Below, in pieces: positions 1-7,088 of a DNA stretch of 18,287 bases (positions are counted from its first letter, which is position 1; every line of letters begins with the position of its first letter). Below the pieces are notes generated by a model. It had not been told where the DNA came from. It did not search any database and was given only the letters and a program-made list of their open reading frames with translations. The stretch spans positions 1-18,287 of the forward strand of contig MNZY01000216.1 in the NCBI GenBank assembly GCA_001873845.1. The letters run 5' to 3'. The DNA comes from Candidatus Altarchaeum sp. CG2_30_32_3053. GTDB lineage: Archaea; Altiarchaeota; Altiarchaeia; Altiarchaeales; Altiarchaeaceae. Made by a program: the position numbers and the translations under genes.

Positions 1-50
1 CCGTACCCTTTTTTTGTATGTTTTTTAGATATAAAAACACATAATCTTTT

Positions 51-79
51 TGAATTTTCATAAAATAAATGAAAATTCA
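51..79. repeat. Perfect 11-bp inverted repeat
   Basis: Arms tgaattttcat (51-61) and atgaaaattca (69-79) with a 7-nt spacer. It could be a terminator of an upstream gene outside the window or a protein-binding dyad; there is no T-run directly after it. Confidence 0.55.
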
Positions 80-123
80 GTGATAAAAAAGTTACATTCA
101 TGGGAATTTTATCGGTACAACTT

Positions 124-170
124 ATTTTGACATCTTTTGATAATATTGTTTTTGTCCATATTTATTCTTC
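124..170. repeat. Dispersed 48-bp repeat, copy 1
   Basis: Aligns with 17757-17805 with only a few substitutions and a short indel; both copies begin attttgacatcttt and end ttcttc or ctcttc. The copies lie at opposite ends of the window, outside genes. The second copy directly abuts a TIR-bounded element. Confidence 0.6.
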
Positions 171-345
171 AAATCATAATATGTAATATTGATGTTCAAA
201 ATAAATGATCAAAAGTTGAAATTTTCACTATAATTTAATTATATTTAATATCCTGTTCATAATTTATAATAAAATTTAGGTTTACCAAAAATTTATAAAT
301 TTAAGTAAAATTTTTAAGAAAATTTAAAAATAAAACAAAAATAAA

Positions 346-780
346 ATGGCAACAGTATCCATAATATATTGGAGCGGGACAGGAAACACAGAAATAATGG
401 CAGAAGCAATAAAAGAGGGCGCAGAAAGTGCAGGAGTTAGTGTTTCAATAAAATTAGTTGACAATGCAAGTATTGATGATGTAAAAGATGCAAACGCAGT
501 AATTCTTGGCTCACCGTCAACGGGTGCCGAAGTCCTTGCAGATGAAATGGAAGATTTTGTAAGTCAAATGGAAAAAGAAGGAATAAAAAACAAGATTGCA
601 GGCGCATTTGGAAGTTATGACTGGGGCGATGGACAGTGGATGATGGATTTTGTTGAAAGATTAAAGAAAGACGGTTTTGGTGTCGTAGAAGATGGCCTGA
701 CAATTCATTTAACTCCTGGTGATGAAGAAAAAGAACAGTGCAGGGAATATGGAAAACAAATTGCAGAAAAGGTAAAATAA
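346..780 (+). CDS. Flavodoxin
   Basis: Short-chain flavodoxin of 144 residues, a soluble FMN-binding one-electron carrier. The phosphate-binding loop SGTGNTE follows strand 1 (residues 10-16). The 60s FMN loop is around SPSTGAEVLADEMEDF and the 90s loop is FGSYDWGDGQWM, with a tryptophan placed to stack on the flavin. The length matches clostridial-type flavodoxins, so the gene looks intact. The start is the only good one, preceded by A-rich sequence without a Shine-Dalgarno. It opens a cluster of metal-uptake genes. Flavodoxins commonly replace ferredoxin when iron is scarce, so a role in iron limitation is a reasonable inference from its neighbours, although no regulator site is proven. Confidence 0.9.
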   Translation: MATVSIIYWSGTGNTEIMAEAIKEGAESAGVSVSIKLVDNASIDDVKDANAVILGSPSTGAEVLADEMEDFVSQMEKEGIKNKIAGAFGSYDWGDGQWMMDFVERLKKDGFGVVEDGLTIHLTPGDEEKEQCREYGKQIAEKVK

Positions 781-841
781 AAATTTATAAAGTATATAAA
801 TTAAAATAAACAGATTAAAATTAAAATGGATAAAAAAATAA
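776..841 (+). promoter_or_regulatory. Shared leader/promoter, copy 1 (znuA-like gene)
   Basis: This 66-bp stretch matches 2365-2430 at 62 of 66 positions without gaps. It includes TATA-like aatttataaag and tatataaatta, the start codon and the first codons (ATGGATAAAAAAATA). It overlaps the end of the flavodoxin gene. The same leader before feoB suggests common control, probably by the DtxR-type regulator at 7284; that part is inference. Confidence 0.7.
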
Positions 842-1794
842 TAGGGATGATGGGTTTGACTGGTTTTTTAATAATAGGAATTATTTTACTAAGCGGATGC
901 ATAGAAGAAAAACCAAAAGAAAATTTAACGCAGGAACAAATACTTGTGGCAGTAAGTATTCTTCCACAGATAGAATTTGTTGAAAAAGTCGGCGGGGATA
1001 AAGTAAAGGTTATGGTTATGGTTCCACCCGGAGCATCTCCACACACCTACGAGCCGACACCAAATCAGATGATTGATTTGAGCAATGCAAAAATATATGC
1101 CAAGGTTGGAAGCGGGGTTGAATTTGAACTCGGATGGATGGATAAAATTGCGGACCTTAATAAAAATATGCTCGTTGTTGACTGCTCTGATGGAATAAAA
1201 TTAATGGATATTGCAGAAGAAGAGAAAAAAGCGCATAAAAAAGCGCATAAAAAAGCGCATGAAGCAGAAGAAGCAGGAGAGGAAAATAAAAAACACGAAG
1301 AACACGAAGAGAGCAGCAAAGACCCGCATATATGGCTTTCACCGAAGAATGCAAAGATAATGGCAGAGAATATTTATAAAGGACTAATCAAGGTAGATCC
1401 TGCTAATAAGGAATACTACTGGAAAAACATGGAAATATACATTGCCGAACTAGATGAAATTGACAGAAAAATTTCAGAGAAACTGAAAAATTTAAGCAAC
1501 AGAAAAATTCTGGTCTTCCATCCCGCATGGGGGTACTTTTGCAAAGATTATAATTTAACTCAGGTTGCAATTGAAAAATCAGGAAAAGAACCAACACCTG
1601 AAGGAATTAGAAACTTGATAACACAGGCAAAAGAAAATAACATAAGCATTATATTTGCATCGCCAGAATTCAGCACAAGGAGCGCAGAGGCCATAGCAAA
1701 TGAAATAAACGGAAAGGTTGTGCTTATATCCCCACTGGAGAGAAATTATACTGCCAATTTATACAAGGTTGCTGATATGTTTTCAAAAATTTAA
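826..1794 (+). CDS. ZnuA/TroA-like metal-binding lipoprotein
   Basis: Cluster A-I solute-binding protein for zinc or manganese ABC importers, 322 residues. A hydrophobic N-terminus ends in a lipobox LLSGC with Cys25, so it is probably lipid-anchored outside the membrane. Likely metal ligands are His73 (SPHTYE), His168 (DPHIW) and His232 (FHPAW). Between the first two lies the acidic, His-rich loop (about 130-165) typical of ZnuA, built here from tandem AHKK repeats. The usual C-terminal DPL motif is SPL (about 302), so the ligand set looks ZnuA-like rather than four-ligand TroA-like. No permease or ATPase gene lies in the window, so it is either an orphan or works with a distant ABC system. 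Its leader is shared with feoB, pointing to co-regulation with iron uptake. Confidence 0.85.
   Translation: MDKKIIGMMGLTGFLIIGIILLSGCIEEKPKENLTQEQILVAVSILPQIEFVEKVGGDKVKVMVMVPPGASPHTYEPTPNQMIDLSNAKIYAKVGSGVEFELGWMDKIADLNKNMLVVDCSDGIKLMDIAEEEKKAHKKAHKKAHEAEEAGEENKKHEEHEESSKDPHIWLSPKNAKIMAENIYKGLIKVDPANKEYYWKNMEIYIAELDEIDRKISEKLKNLSNRKILVFHPAWGYFCKDYNLTQVAIEKSGKEPTPEGIRNLITQAKENNISIIFASPEFSTRSAEAIANEINGKVVLISPLERNYTANLYKVADMFSKI
1231..1260 (+). repeat. 12-bp tandem repeat encoding AHKK
   Basis: The unit gcgcataaaaaa is repeated perfectly 2.5 times inside the znuA-like gene, encoding the AHKK repeats of the metal-binding loop. The period is a multiple of three, so copy-number change would lengthen or shorten the His loop without a frameshift. 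Confidence 0.85.
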
Positions 1795-1835
1795 TATCTA
1801 ATAAACAAATTTAAAAAATGTTTATAAATAAAAAA

Positions 1836-2189
1836 ATGGTACGAAAGGAGAAAGGAGTAAAGAAATTTTACTCTTTGTTGGATAAGGACAACAATGAAAT
1901 AGGGGTGTTTTCTGGGGCGAGCCCAAGGGCGGCGGCAATAAAATGTGCGAGAAGAGGACACAAAGAAATTAGATTGCGAGAGCATAGAAAACTCAAAAGC
2001 CATGAGTGGATGGTTTTTGTTTACTCTGGAAGTAGAAAAACAGTTGCTGCACCACCAAAAGATAAAAGATTGCCCTGGATGAAAGATGAAATAACAGTTG
2101 GGACAGCTAAAAGAATACGTGCAGAGAAAATAAGCGAGTTAGAAAAGAAAAAAACAACGAGCAAAAAAAGTAAAAGGGGCAAGAAGTAA
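1836..2189 (+). CDS. MC1-family chromosomal DNA-binding protein
   Basis: Small basic protein similar to methanogen chromosomal protein MC1, which binds and sharply bends double-stranded DNA as a monomer. Family signatures in order: a FYSLLDKDNNEIGVFSG strand pair, SPRAAAIKCARRG, EIRLREHRK, then VFVYSGSRKTV and the conserved RLPWM segment. A lysine-rich tail (about 100-117) extends past the usual end. An in-frame ATG at 1818 would add MFINKK; I prefer 1836 because it has the aaaATGG context and the family normally begins close to the first strand. It sits between the znuA-like gene and feoB with no obvious link to metals, and is followed by a small inverted-repeat element. Confidence 0.85.
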   Translation: MVRKEKGVKKFYSLLDKDNNEIGVFSGASPRAAAIKCARRGHKEIRLREHRKLKSHEWMVFVYSGSRKTVAAPPKDKRLPWMKDEITVGTAKRIRAEKISELEKKKTTSKKSKRGKK

Positions 2190-2200
2190 ACATTGAATAA

Positions 2201-2356
2201 TTAGTGTTCATCCATAATCCCGTAATTTTACTGAAAATCTGTAAGATTTTCAATCTTTAAAAATCTGTAAGATTTTTAAATTGTCAAAAACATAATAATT
2301 TACCTTGAAAAAGTTAAAATTTTTTAAAAATTTTATACTTTATGGATGGACACTAA
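2201..2356. mobile_element. Candidate 156-bp MITE-like inverted-repeat element
   Basis: Terminal inverted repeats of 16 bp, ttagtgttcatccata at 2201-2216 and its near-complement at 2341-2356, differ at one position. An AAT flanks both sides if the TIR is read one base shorter, a possible target duplication but weak in such AT-rich DNA. The interior carries two further perfect dyads and no coding capacity. The alternative is a large transcript hairpin between MC1 and feoB. Confidence 0.5.
2232..2280. repeat. Two tandem dyads with identical TGTAA loops
   Basis: First dyad: TGAAAATC (2232-2239), loop TGTAA, GATTTTCA (2245-2252). Second: TTTAAAAATC (2256-2265), loop TGTAA, GATTTTTAAA (2271-2280). 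Arms are perfect. The first has the same arms as dyads at 14705-14725 and 14757-14777, with a different loop. Confidence 0.7.
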
Positions 2357-2364
2357 ATAGTTAC

Positions 2365-2430
2365 AATAAAAATTTATAAAGGATATAAATTAAAATAACC
2401 AGATTAAATTTAAATTGGATAAAAAAATAA
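2365..2430 (+). promoter_or_regulatory. Shared leader/promoter, copy 2 (feoB)
   Basis: Gapless match to 776-841 at 62 of 66 positions, with TATA-like aatttataaag and gatataaatta elements 25-45 bases before the start. One of the four differences turns the ATG into TTG, so feoB starts with a rare codon inherited from the duplicated leader. Confidence 0.7.
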
Positions 2431-4763
2431 CATTAGGACTAATGGGAAACCCGAACTGTGGGAAAACATCAACCTTTAACGCATTAACTGGAGCAAGACA
2501 GCATGTCGGCAACTGGCCAGGTAAAACAGTTGAAAAAAAAGAAGGAAGTTTCAAGCATAAAAATTATGACATAGAAGTTGTTGACTTGCCAGGAACCTAT
2601 TCATTAACCGCTTATTCCTTAGAAGAACTCATAGCAAGAAATTATGTCGTTGATGAAAAACCGGATGTAGTAGTTGATATAATTGATTCAACAAACCTTG
2701 AAAGAAACCTGTATTTAGCGGTGCAGTTGATAGAAACAGGAGCGAATGTAATTTTAGCGTTTAACATGGCTGATCTTACAAAAAACTATGGTTTGAAAAT
2801 AAATGTTAAACAAATTTCTGACTATCTCCATGTCCCGATTATTGAAATAACGGCACGAGATGGCACAGGAATTGAGGAATTAAAAGGGGCAATTATAAAT
2901 TTATATGAAAAAGGGGAGGAAAAGGAAGCTAAGGCCAAAATAATCACCTACGGAAAAGAGATTGAAGAGCATCTTGAAAAATTTACAGAAATAATTAATA
3001 ACAATATAAAACTTCCTGAAAAATACAATTCCAGGTGGATTGCTTTAAAATTGATTGAAAATGATAAAGAAGTTATAAAATTAATTGAAAATTTAGATAC
3101 TAATCATGTTGTTTTAAAGGAAGCGGAAAGAATCAGGAAACATTTAACAGATATATTTGGTGAAGATATTGACACCGTGATTGCAGATGCACGCTATGGT
3201 TTTATTCACGGAATCATTGTAGAGAATGTTGAGAAAAAAGAGAAAAAAGAATCATTTGTTGATCAGGCGAAAAAGACACTTTCAAAACCAGTTTATGGCG
3301 CAACTCTTGCGGCAGGAACAATTATTGGTCTTATGTTTCTTTTCGCAGGTGGCGGGATTATGGAATCATTATCAGAGTTTCTTGAAACAGCAGGGGCTCC
3401 GGAATGGTTGATGTTAATACTTGTAGATACAATCGTTGTTGGAATCGGTGCGATCACCATATACATTCCGTTCGTGGTTTTAATTTTTCTTATATATGCA
3501 TTGCTTGAAAGCAGCAGGATGATTAAGGGCGCAGATACACTCTCGGACCATCTTGACAGAATTACAACAAACAGAGCACTTGGAATTCCAATATTCCTTT
3601 TACTTATGTTCATTACATTTAATCTAACATTTGAAATTGGTGCGCCGTTATCAGATGTAACCGACTGGTTTATCGTAGATGTTATCGGCGGCGCAGTGGA
3701 GGGAATTTTAACATCAGCAAATGCTCCAGATTGGTTGCTGTCTTTAGCACTTGACGGTATTGTCGCGGGTGTTGGCTCTGTATTAGTATTTGTTCCGTTC
3801 ATATTCATGATATTTCTAATTATTGCAATACTTGAAGATACAGGATACCTTGCAAGAGCGGCGTTTGTAATGGACAAAGTGATGCACAAGATCGGGCTTC
3901 ACGGAAAAAGTTTTATTCCTATGCTTCTTGGATTTGGGTGTAATGTGCCTGCGATTATGGCAACGAGGGTTCTTGAAAATGAGAGAGACAGAATTTTAAC
4001 CATACTTATAAATCCGTTTATGTCCTGCGGCGCCCGTCTTCCGGTTTACATACTTTTCACAGCAGCGTTCTTTACAGGAACCACCATGGTTTTTGGCTTT
4101 TCACTAAACACAGAAACAATTGTAATTTATTCGCTTTATCTGCTCGGAATATCGGTTGCAATTATCATGGGTTTGATTTTCAAGAATACGCTTTTCAAGG
4201 GTTTATCATCGCCGTTTGTTATGGAACTTCCGCCGTACAGGATGCCAACGCTTACAGGAGTGGCAATACATACATGGGAACGAGGATGGGTATTCATTAA
4301 GAAAGCTGGAACCGTTATATTTGCAATCGTCGTATTAATATGGTTTTTGGCAGCACTGCCAGCAGGAGTTGAATATGGTTCTGAAGATAGTTATATCGGA
4401 GGCATTGGAAAAACAATTTCATTCGTCTTTACACCGATTGGTGCAGGGGATTGGCAGAGTTCAGTTTCATTATTTTTCGGATTTCTTGCTAAAGAGGTTG
4501 TTGTCGGGTCGATGGGTGTTTTGTATGGAATTAATGGAGAAACAGGCTTAACTGAAGCATTACAATCTACATTCACACCGTTGAGTGCTTACGCATTCCT
4601 TGTTTTTGTGTTGCTTTATGTCCCCTGTATGGTTGCGGTTGCGACAATAAAGCGGGAAATTGGATGGAAATGGGCGATATTTGCTGTCTTTTACACGACA
4701 GCGGTTGCTTATATTGTGGCATTGATTGTGTATCAAGGAGGATTGTTGATTGGATTGGGATAA
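2415..4763 (+). CDS. feoB: Ferrous iron transporter FeoB with internal membrane-module duplication
   Basis: Fe(II) transporter of the cytoplasmic membrane, 782 residues. The N-terminal G domain shows G1 GNPNCGKTS (11-19), the switch I region around NWPGKT, G3 DLPG (57-60) and G4 NMAD (117-120), followed by a helical regulatory domain up to about 270. The membrane part has the canonical LEDTGYLARAAF (473-484) and GFGCNVPAIMATR (506-518), then NPFMSCGARLPVY and the later gate region. Residues 327-366 duplicate 436-475 (18 of 40 identical), inserting an extra hydrophobic module before the segment where FeoB membrane domains normally begin (DTLSDHLDRI, 374-383). The start is TTG, supported by the leader shared with the znuA-like gene and by the family N-terminus. 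It heads an operon with the FmdE-like protein and two FeoA genes. Confidence 0.95.
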   Translation: MDKKITLGLMGNPNCGKTSTFNALTGARQHVGNWPGKTVEKKEGSFKHKNYDIEVVDLPGTYSLTAYSLEELIARNYVVDEKPDVVVDIIDSTNLERNLYLAVQLIETGANVILAFNMADLTKNYGLKINVKQISDYLHVPIIEITARDGTGIEELKGAIINLYEKGEEKEAKAKIITYGKEIEEHLEKFTEIINNNIKLPEKYNSRWIALKLIENDKEVIKLIENLDTNHVVLKEAERIRKHLTDIFGEDIDTVIADARYGFIHGIIVENVEKKEKKESFVDQAKKTLSKPVYGATLAAGTIIGLMFLFAGGGIMESLSEFLETAGAPEWLMLILVDTIVVGIGAITIYIPFVVLIFLIYALLESSRMIKGADTLSDHLDRITTNRALGIPIFLLLMFITFNLTFEIGAPLSDVTDWFIVDVIGGAVEGILTSANAPDWLLSLALDGIVAGVGSVLVFVPFIFMIFLIIAILEDTGYLARAAFVMDKVMHKIGLHGKSFIPMLLGFGCNVPAIMATRVLENERDRILTILINPFMSCGARLPVYILFTAAFFTGTTMVFGFSLNTETIVIYSLYLLGISVAIIMGLIFKNTLFKGLSSPFVMELPPYRMPTLTGVAIHTWERGWVFIKKAGTVIFAIVVLIWFLAALPAGVEYGSEDSYIGGIGKTISFVFTPIGAGDWQSSVSLFFGFLAKEVVVGSMGVLYGINGETGLTEALQSTFTPLSAYAFLVFVLLYVPCMVAVATIKREIGWKWAIFAVFYTTAVAYIVALIVYQGGLLIGLG

Positions 4764-4814
4764 AAATAATAAAATAATAAAAATAATAAAATAATAAAAA
4801 ATCAATCAAAGAAA
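4764..4814. repeat. Simple AAT/A tandem repeat between feoB and the FmdE-like gene
   Basis: A run of ataat and aaaataat units fills the 51-bp spacer. I see no hairpin, so read-through transcription from feoB is likely. Confidence 0.5.
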
Positions 4815-5645
4815 ATGAAAGAAAAAATATCAAAATGCGAGGGGAATTGCAGCAATTGCACTATGTGTTCAATAAATCAGGGAAAAAATAGGATAATTGG
4901 AATAAAAACCGTTTTAATCATACTATTAGGAGTATTGCTATTATCGGCATTACTTATGCCAGTAAAATCACACATGCAAGGAGCATCGGAACCACATGAG
5001 TTTGAATTAAAACCAATTATCTTAATTGACAATGGCAATGAAATTGAAATAACATTAGATAATATCAAAGATTATCACGGAGATTTATGTCCCGGGGTGG
5101 TAACTGTATTTAGACAGACACAAATCGGTATAAAACAATTATGGGGTGGGGATATTCCAGAAAGAGATGACATTAAAATTGTTTCACATTTTAAAAACGC
5201 AGAAGCACCGGTAATAAAGGGCAAATCCATGAAAGGAAGATATGATACATTCGTATACATTTTAAATAATACTGATAACCTTGAAATCAGGGATTGTGAA
5301 GGCGGAGTTGATTGCTTTAAAACCACAATTATAAGAAAATCAACCAACGAAGAATTTAATATAACTCTGAAGGATAATGTAAGTCCTGATGGCTTTTTTG
5401 AACTGATGAAGAAGGTGAAAATTACAAAAAACGCAAGCGATGATGAAAAAGAGGAATTTAAAACAAAATGGGAGGAATTCAGAGATAATGTTTTAACTAA
5501 AACCAACCATGATCTATTTGAATATGAAATAAAAAAGAAAAAACCGGAAACATTTTCAGTAACAAATGCGATATTTGGCGGAATTATAGTAATAATTTTA
5601 ATTTTAATTTTATTAGTTATTGTGAAAAAGTTTAAATCAATCTAA
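4815..5645 (+). CDS. Feo-linked membrane protein with FmdE-like domain and four-Cys N-terminus
   Basis: 276 residues. The first 27 carry four cysteines spaced C-x3-C-x2-C-x2-C (8, 12, 15, 18), a pattern that could bind iron or an Fe-S cluster and recalls the small Cys-rich FeoB-associated proteins of bacteria. A membrane segment follows (about 28-50), then a hydrophilic domain with YHGDLCPG (87-94), close to the HGHLCPG signature of FmdE-family metal-binding proteins, and a later CEGGVDC (161-167) where FmdE proteins have another cysteine motif. A charged region and a second membrane segment (about 252-271) end the protein. Topology suggests a cytoplasmic Cys patch and an outside domain. It lies between feoB and feoA, so a part in Fe(II) handling is inferred; the exact function is unknown. 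Confidence 0.65.
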   Translation: MKEKISKCEGNCSNCTMCSINQGKNRIIGIKTVLIILLGVLLLSALLMPVKSHMQGASEPHEFELKPIILIDNGNEIEITLDNIKDYHGDLCPGVVTVFRQTQIGIKQLWGGDIPERDDIKIVSHFKNAEAPVIKGKSMKGRYDTFVYILNNTDNLEIRDCEGGVDCFKTTIIRKSTNEEFNITLKDNVSPDGFFELMKKVKITKNASDDEKEEFKTKWEEFRDNVLTKTNHDLFEYEIKKKKPETFSVTNAIFGGIIVIILILILLVIVKKFKSI

Positions 5646-5667
5646 AATTTAATAAATTAATAACAAA

Positions 5668-5892
5668 ATGGAAAAGACATTGAATGAACTCAAAGTAGGA
5701 GATAAAACAGAGATAGTCAAACTTAAAGGTGTTGGAGATGTTAAAAGACGTCTTCTAGATATGGGCGTTGTTAAAGGCACAACCGTTGAAATTGAAAGGG
5801 TTGCACCGTTAGGCGACCCTATTGAAATTAAAATCAAAGGATATAATCTGAGTTTAAGAAAAGAAGAAGCATCTAAAATTATAGTAAAATAA
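5668..5892 (+). CDS. feoA: FeoA protein (first of two)
   Basis: SH3-like FeoA of 74 residues, a cytoplasmic partner that modulates FeoB. It shows the family layout: an N-terminal L-x-ELKVGDKTEIVKLKG strand, the helix DVKRRLLDMGVVKG, GTTVEIERVAPLGDPIEIKIKGYNL and a final LRKEEASKIIV. Full length and apparently intact. It starts 22 bases after the FmdE-like gene and ends 9 bases before the second feoA, so all are probably one transcript with feoB. Start context is aaaATGG without a Shine-Dalgarno. Confidence 0.93.
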   Translation: MEKTLNELKVGDKTEIVKLKGVGDVKRRLLDMGVVKGTTVEIERVAPLGDPIEIKIKGYNLSLRKEEASKIIVK

Positions 5893-5901
5893 CAAAATAA
5901 C

Positions 5902-6168
5902 ATGGAAAGCAGGCCAAGTTTAAGAGAAGAATATATGCCTCTGTCTATGGCATCGGAAGGTACGAAGGTAAAAATCAAAAGAATGTATGGAGGTCATGGA
6001 TTACTGAGGAGATTGCATGAACTTGGGTTGGTTGAAAATGGAGTTGTTGAGATAATAACAAACCATTTCCACGGACCGATGATTTTAAAGGTTTTTGATT
6101 CAAGGGTTGTTATTGGAAGGGGGCAGACACATAAAATTTTTGTTGAAAATGTATTCATAGAGCGTTGA
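5902..6168 (+). CDS. FeoA protein (second of two)
   Basis: A second, divergent FeoA-domain protein of 88 residues. The core matches the family: EGTKVKIKRMYGG, the helix GLLRRLHELGLVENG, VVEIITNHFHGPMILKVFDSRVVIGRG and a C-terminal strand. A 16-residue N-terminal tail precedes the domain, and there are three histidines (HG, HE, HFHG) that the first copy lacks. It follows the first feoA by 9 bases. Paired feoA genes suggest a heteromeric regulator of FeoB or a division of labour; which one acts on FeoB cannot be told from sequence. Confidence 0.9.
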   Translation: MESRPSLREEYMPLSMASEGTKVKIKRMYGGHGLLRRLHELGLVENGVVEIITNHFHGPMILKVFDSRVVIGRGQTHKIFVENVFIER

Positions 6169-6170
6169 GG

Positions 6171-6187
6171 ATTACCTTGAGGTGATA
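6171..6187 (+). terminator. Small hairpin just after the feo operon
   Basis: attacc-ttga-ggtgat forms a 6-bp stem with one wobble pair directly after the stop of the second feoA. A 12-base A-run follows near 6216. Weak evidence for an operon end. Confidence 0.3.
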
Positions 6188-6228
6188 CATAACATAATCG
6201 CAGAGAAAGGTTATGCAAAAAAAAAAAT

Positions 6229-6295
6229 AAAAAACAGGTAAATAAGTGAAATAAGTTCTGCTGAAATCATGCTCCTTTTCTGATACCTGTTTTTT
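6229..6295. promoter_or_regulatory. 12-bp inverted repeat upstream of the ZIP gene
   Basis: Perfect arms aaaaaacaggta (6229-6240) and tacctgtttttt (6284-6295), 43 bases apart; the spacer holds a direct repeat aataagt twice. The T-run after the right arm would suit a terminator for the feo operon, the wide spacing a looped operator, and its position 28 bases before the ZIP start suits either. TATA-like gttataaattt follows at about 6302. Confidence 0.5.
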
Positions 6296-6323
6296 TAATG
6301 AGTTATAAATTTGAATTTTTAAA

Positions 6324-7088
6324 ATGGAAAATATACAAACCGCATTAATCTTAACATTTTTTGCAGGATTTTCAACAGGAATCGGAGCATTGATGGTATT
6401 TTTCATAAAGGAATTTAAACATAAGTATCTGTCGTTGTGTATGGGATTTTCTGCGGGCGTGATGATATATATCTCGTTTGTGGAAATGCTGAATGTCGCG
6501 ATAGAGGATATTGGTTTCCTTCATGCAAATATTGCGTTTTTTCTTGGAATGGGATTTATTTATTTGATTGATATTTTAATTCCACACGAGTATATAGAAG
6601 AACATATCAAAAAAAATGCGATAAAAGGTCAGGAAAAGTTGATGGCAGCAGGTCTATTTGTTGCTCTTGGAATAACTATTCACAATTTTCCGGAAGGCAT
6701 GGCTGTCTTAGTTGGCTCTTTAAAAGACATAGAATTAGGTATTGTTTTAGCGTTTGCTGTTGCAATTCACAATATTCCGGAAGGTATTGCGGTTTCAATG
6801 CCAATATATTATGCAACCAAAGATAAAAAGAAGGCGTTTAAATATGGATTTCTGTCAGGACTTGCAGAACCGATCGGAGCAATATTTGGTTTGATAATAT
6901 TGCTTCCGTTTTTAAACGAATATCTTTTGAGCGCGGTGCTCGCATTTGTTGCAGGAATAATGATATTTATAAGTTTTGACGAACTTTTACCTTTGTCTTT
7001 AAAACACGGAGAGGAACATATAGCAATTATCGGATTGTTTTTGGGAATGCTCGTTATGTGTGTTTCACTGGTTTTGCTTGGAGGATAA
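6324..7088 (+). CDS. ZIP-family divalent metal transporter (ZupT-like)
   Basis: Membrane protein of 254 residues, the usual length for the ZupT/GufA branch of the ZIP family, with about eight hydrophobic segments. The metal-binding signatures are HNFPEG (120-125) in TM4 and HNIPEG (149-154) in TM5, followed by GLAEPIG (179-185) and the SFDELLP motif (217-223). A His/Glu/Lys-rich loop (EYIEEHIKK) precedes TM4. ZIP proteins move Zn(II), Fe(II) or Mn(II) into the cytoplasm; the substrate here cannot be fixed, but its place between the feo operon and a DtxR-type regulator favours iron or manganese along with zinc. It has its own upstream region, so it may be transcribed separately. Confidence 0.92.
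   Translation: MENIQTALILTFFAGFSTGIGALMVFFIKEFKHKYLSLCMGFSAGVMIYISFVEMLNVAIEDIGFLHANIAFFLGMGFIYLIDILIPHEYIEEHIKKNAIKGQEKLMAAGLFVALGITIHNFPEGMAVLVGSLKDIELGIVLAFAVAIHNIPEGIAVSMPIYYATKDKKKAFKYGFLSGLAEPIGAIFGLIILLPFLNEYLLSAVLAFVAGIMIFISFDELLPLSLKHGEEHIAIIGLFLGMLVMCVSLVLLGG

Larger units (their letters stand above)
1..345. other. 5' intergenic region with inverted repeat and a dispersed repeat
   Basis: I find no credible gene here. It contains a perfect 11-bp inverted repeat (51-61 and 69-79, 7-nt spacer), a copy at 124-170 of a roughly 48-bp sequence found again at 17757-17805, and an A/T-rich stretch around 289-302 (aaatttataaattt) that could be the TATA region for the flavodoxin gene at 346. 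Confidence 0.6.

Noticed and set aside
3293..3889. 198-codon open frame on the - strand
   Set aside because: It is antisense to feoB, has Ile/Thr/Asn-rich low-information sequence and no recognisable domain; feoB is certain.
6200..6285. Short - strand open frame preceded by aaaggagc
   Set aside because: Fewer than 25 codons, low complexity, and the purine motif is the only SD-like sequence in a window whose real genes do not use one.
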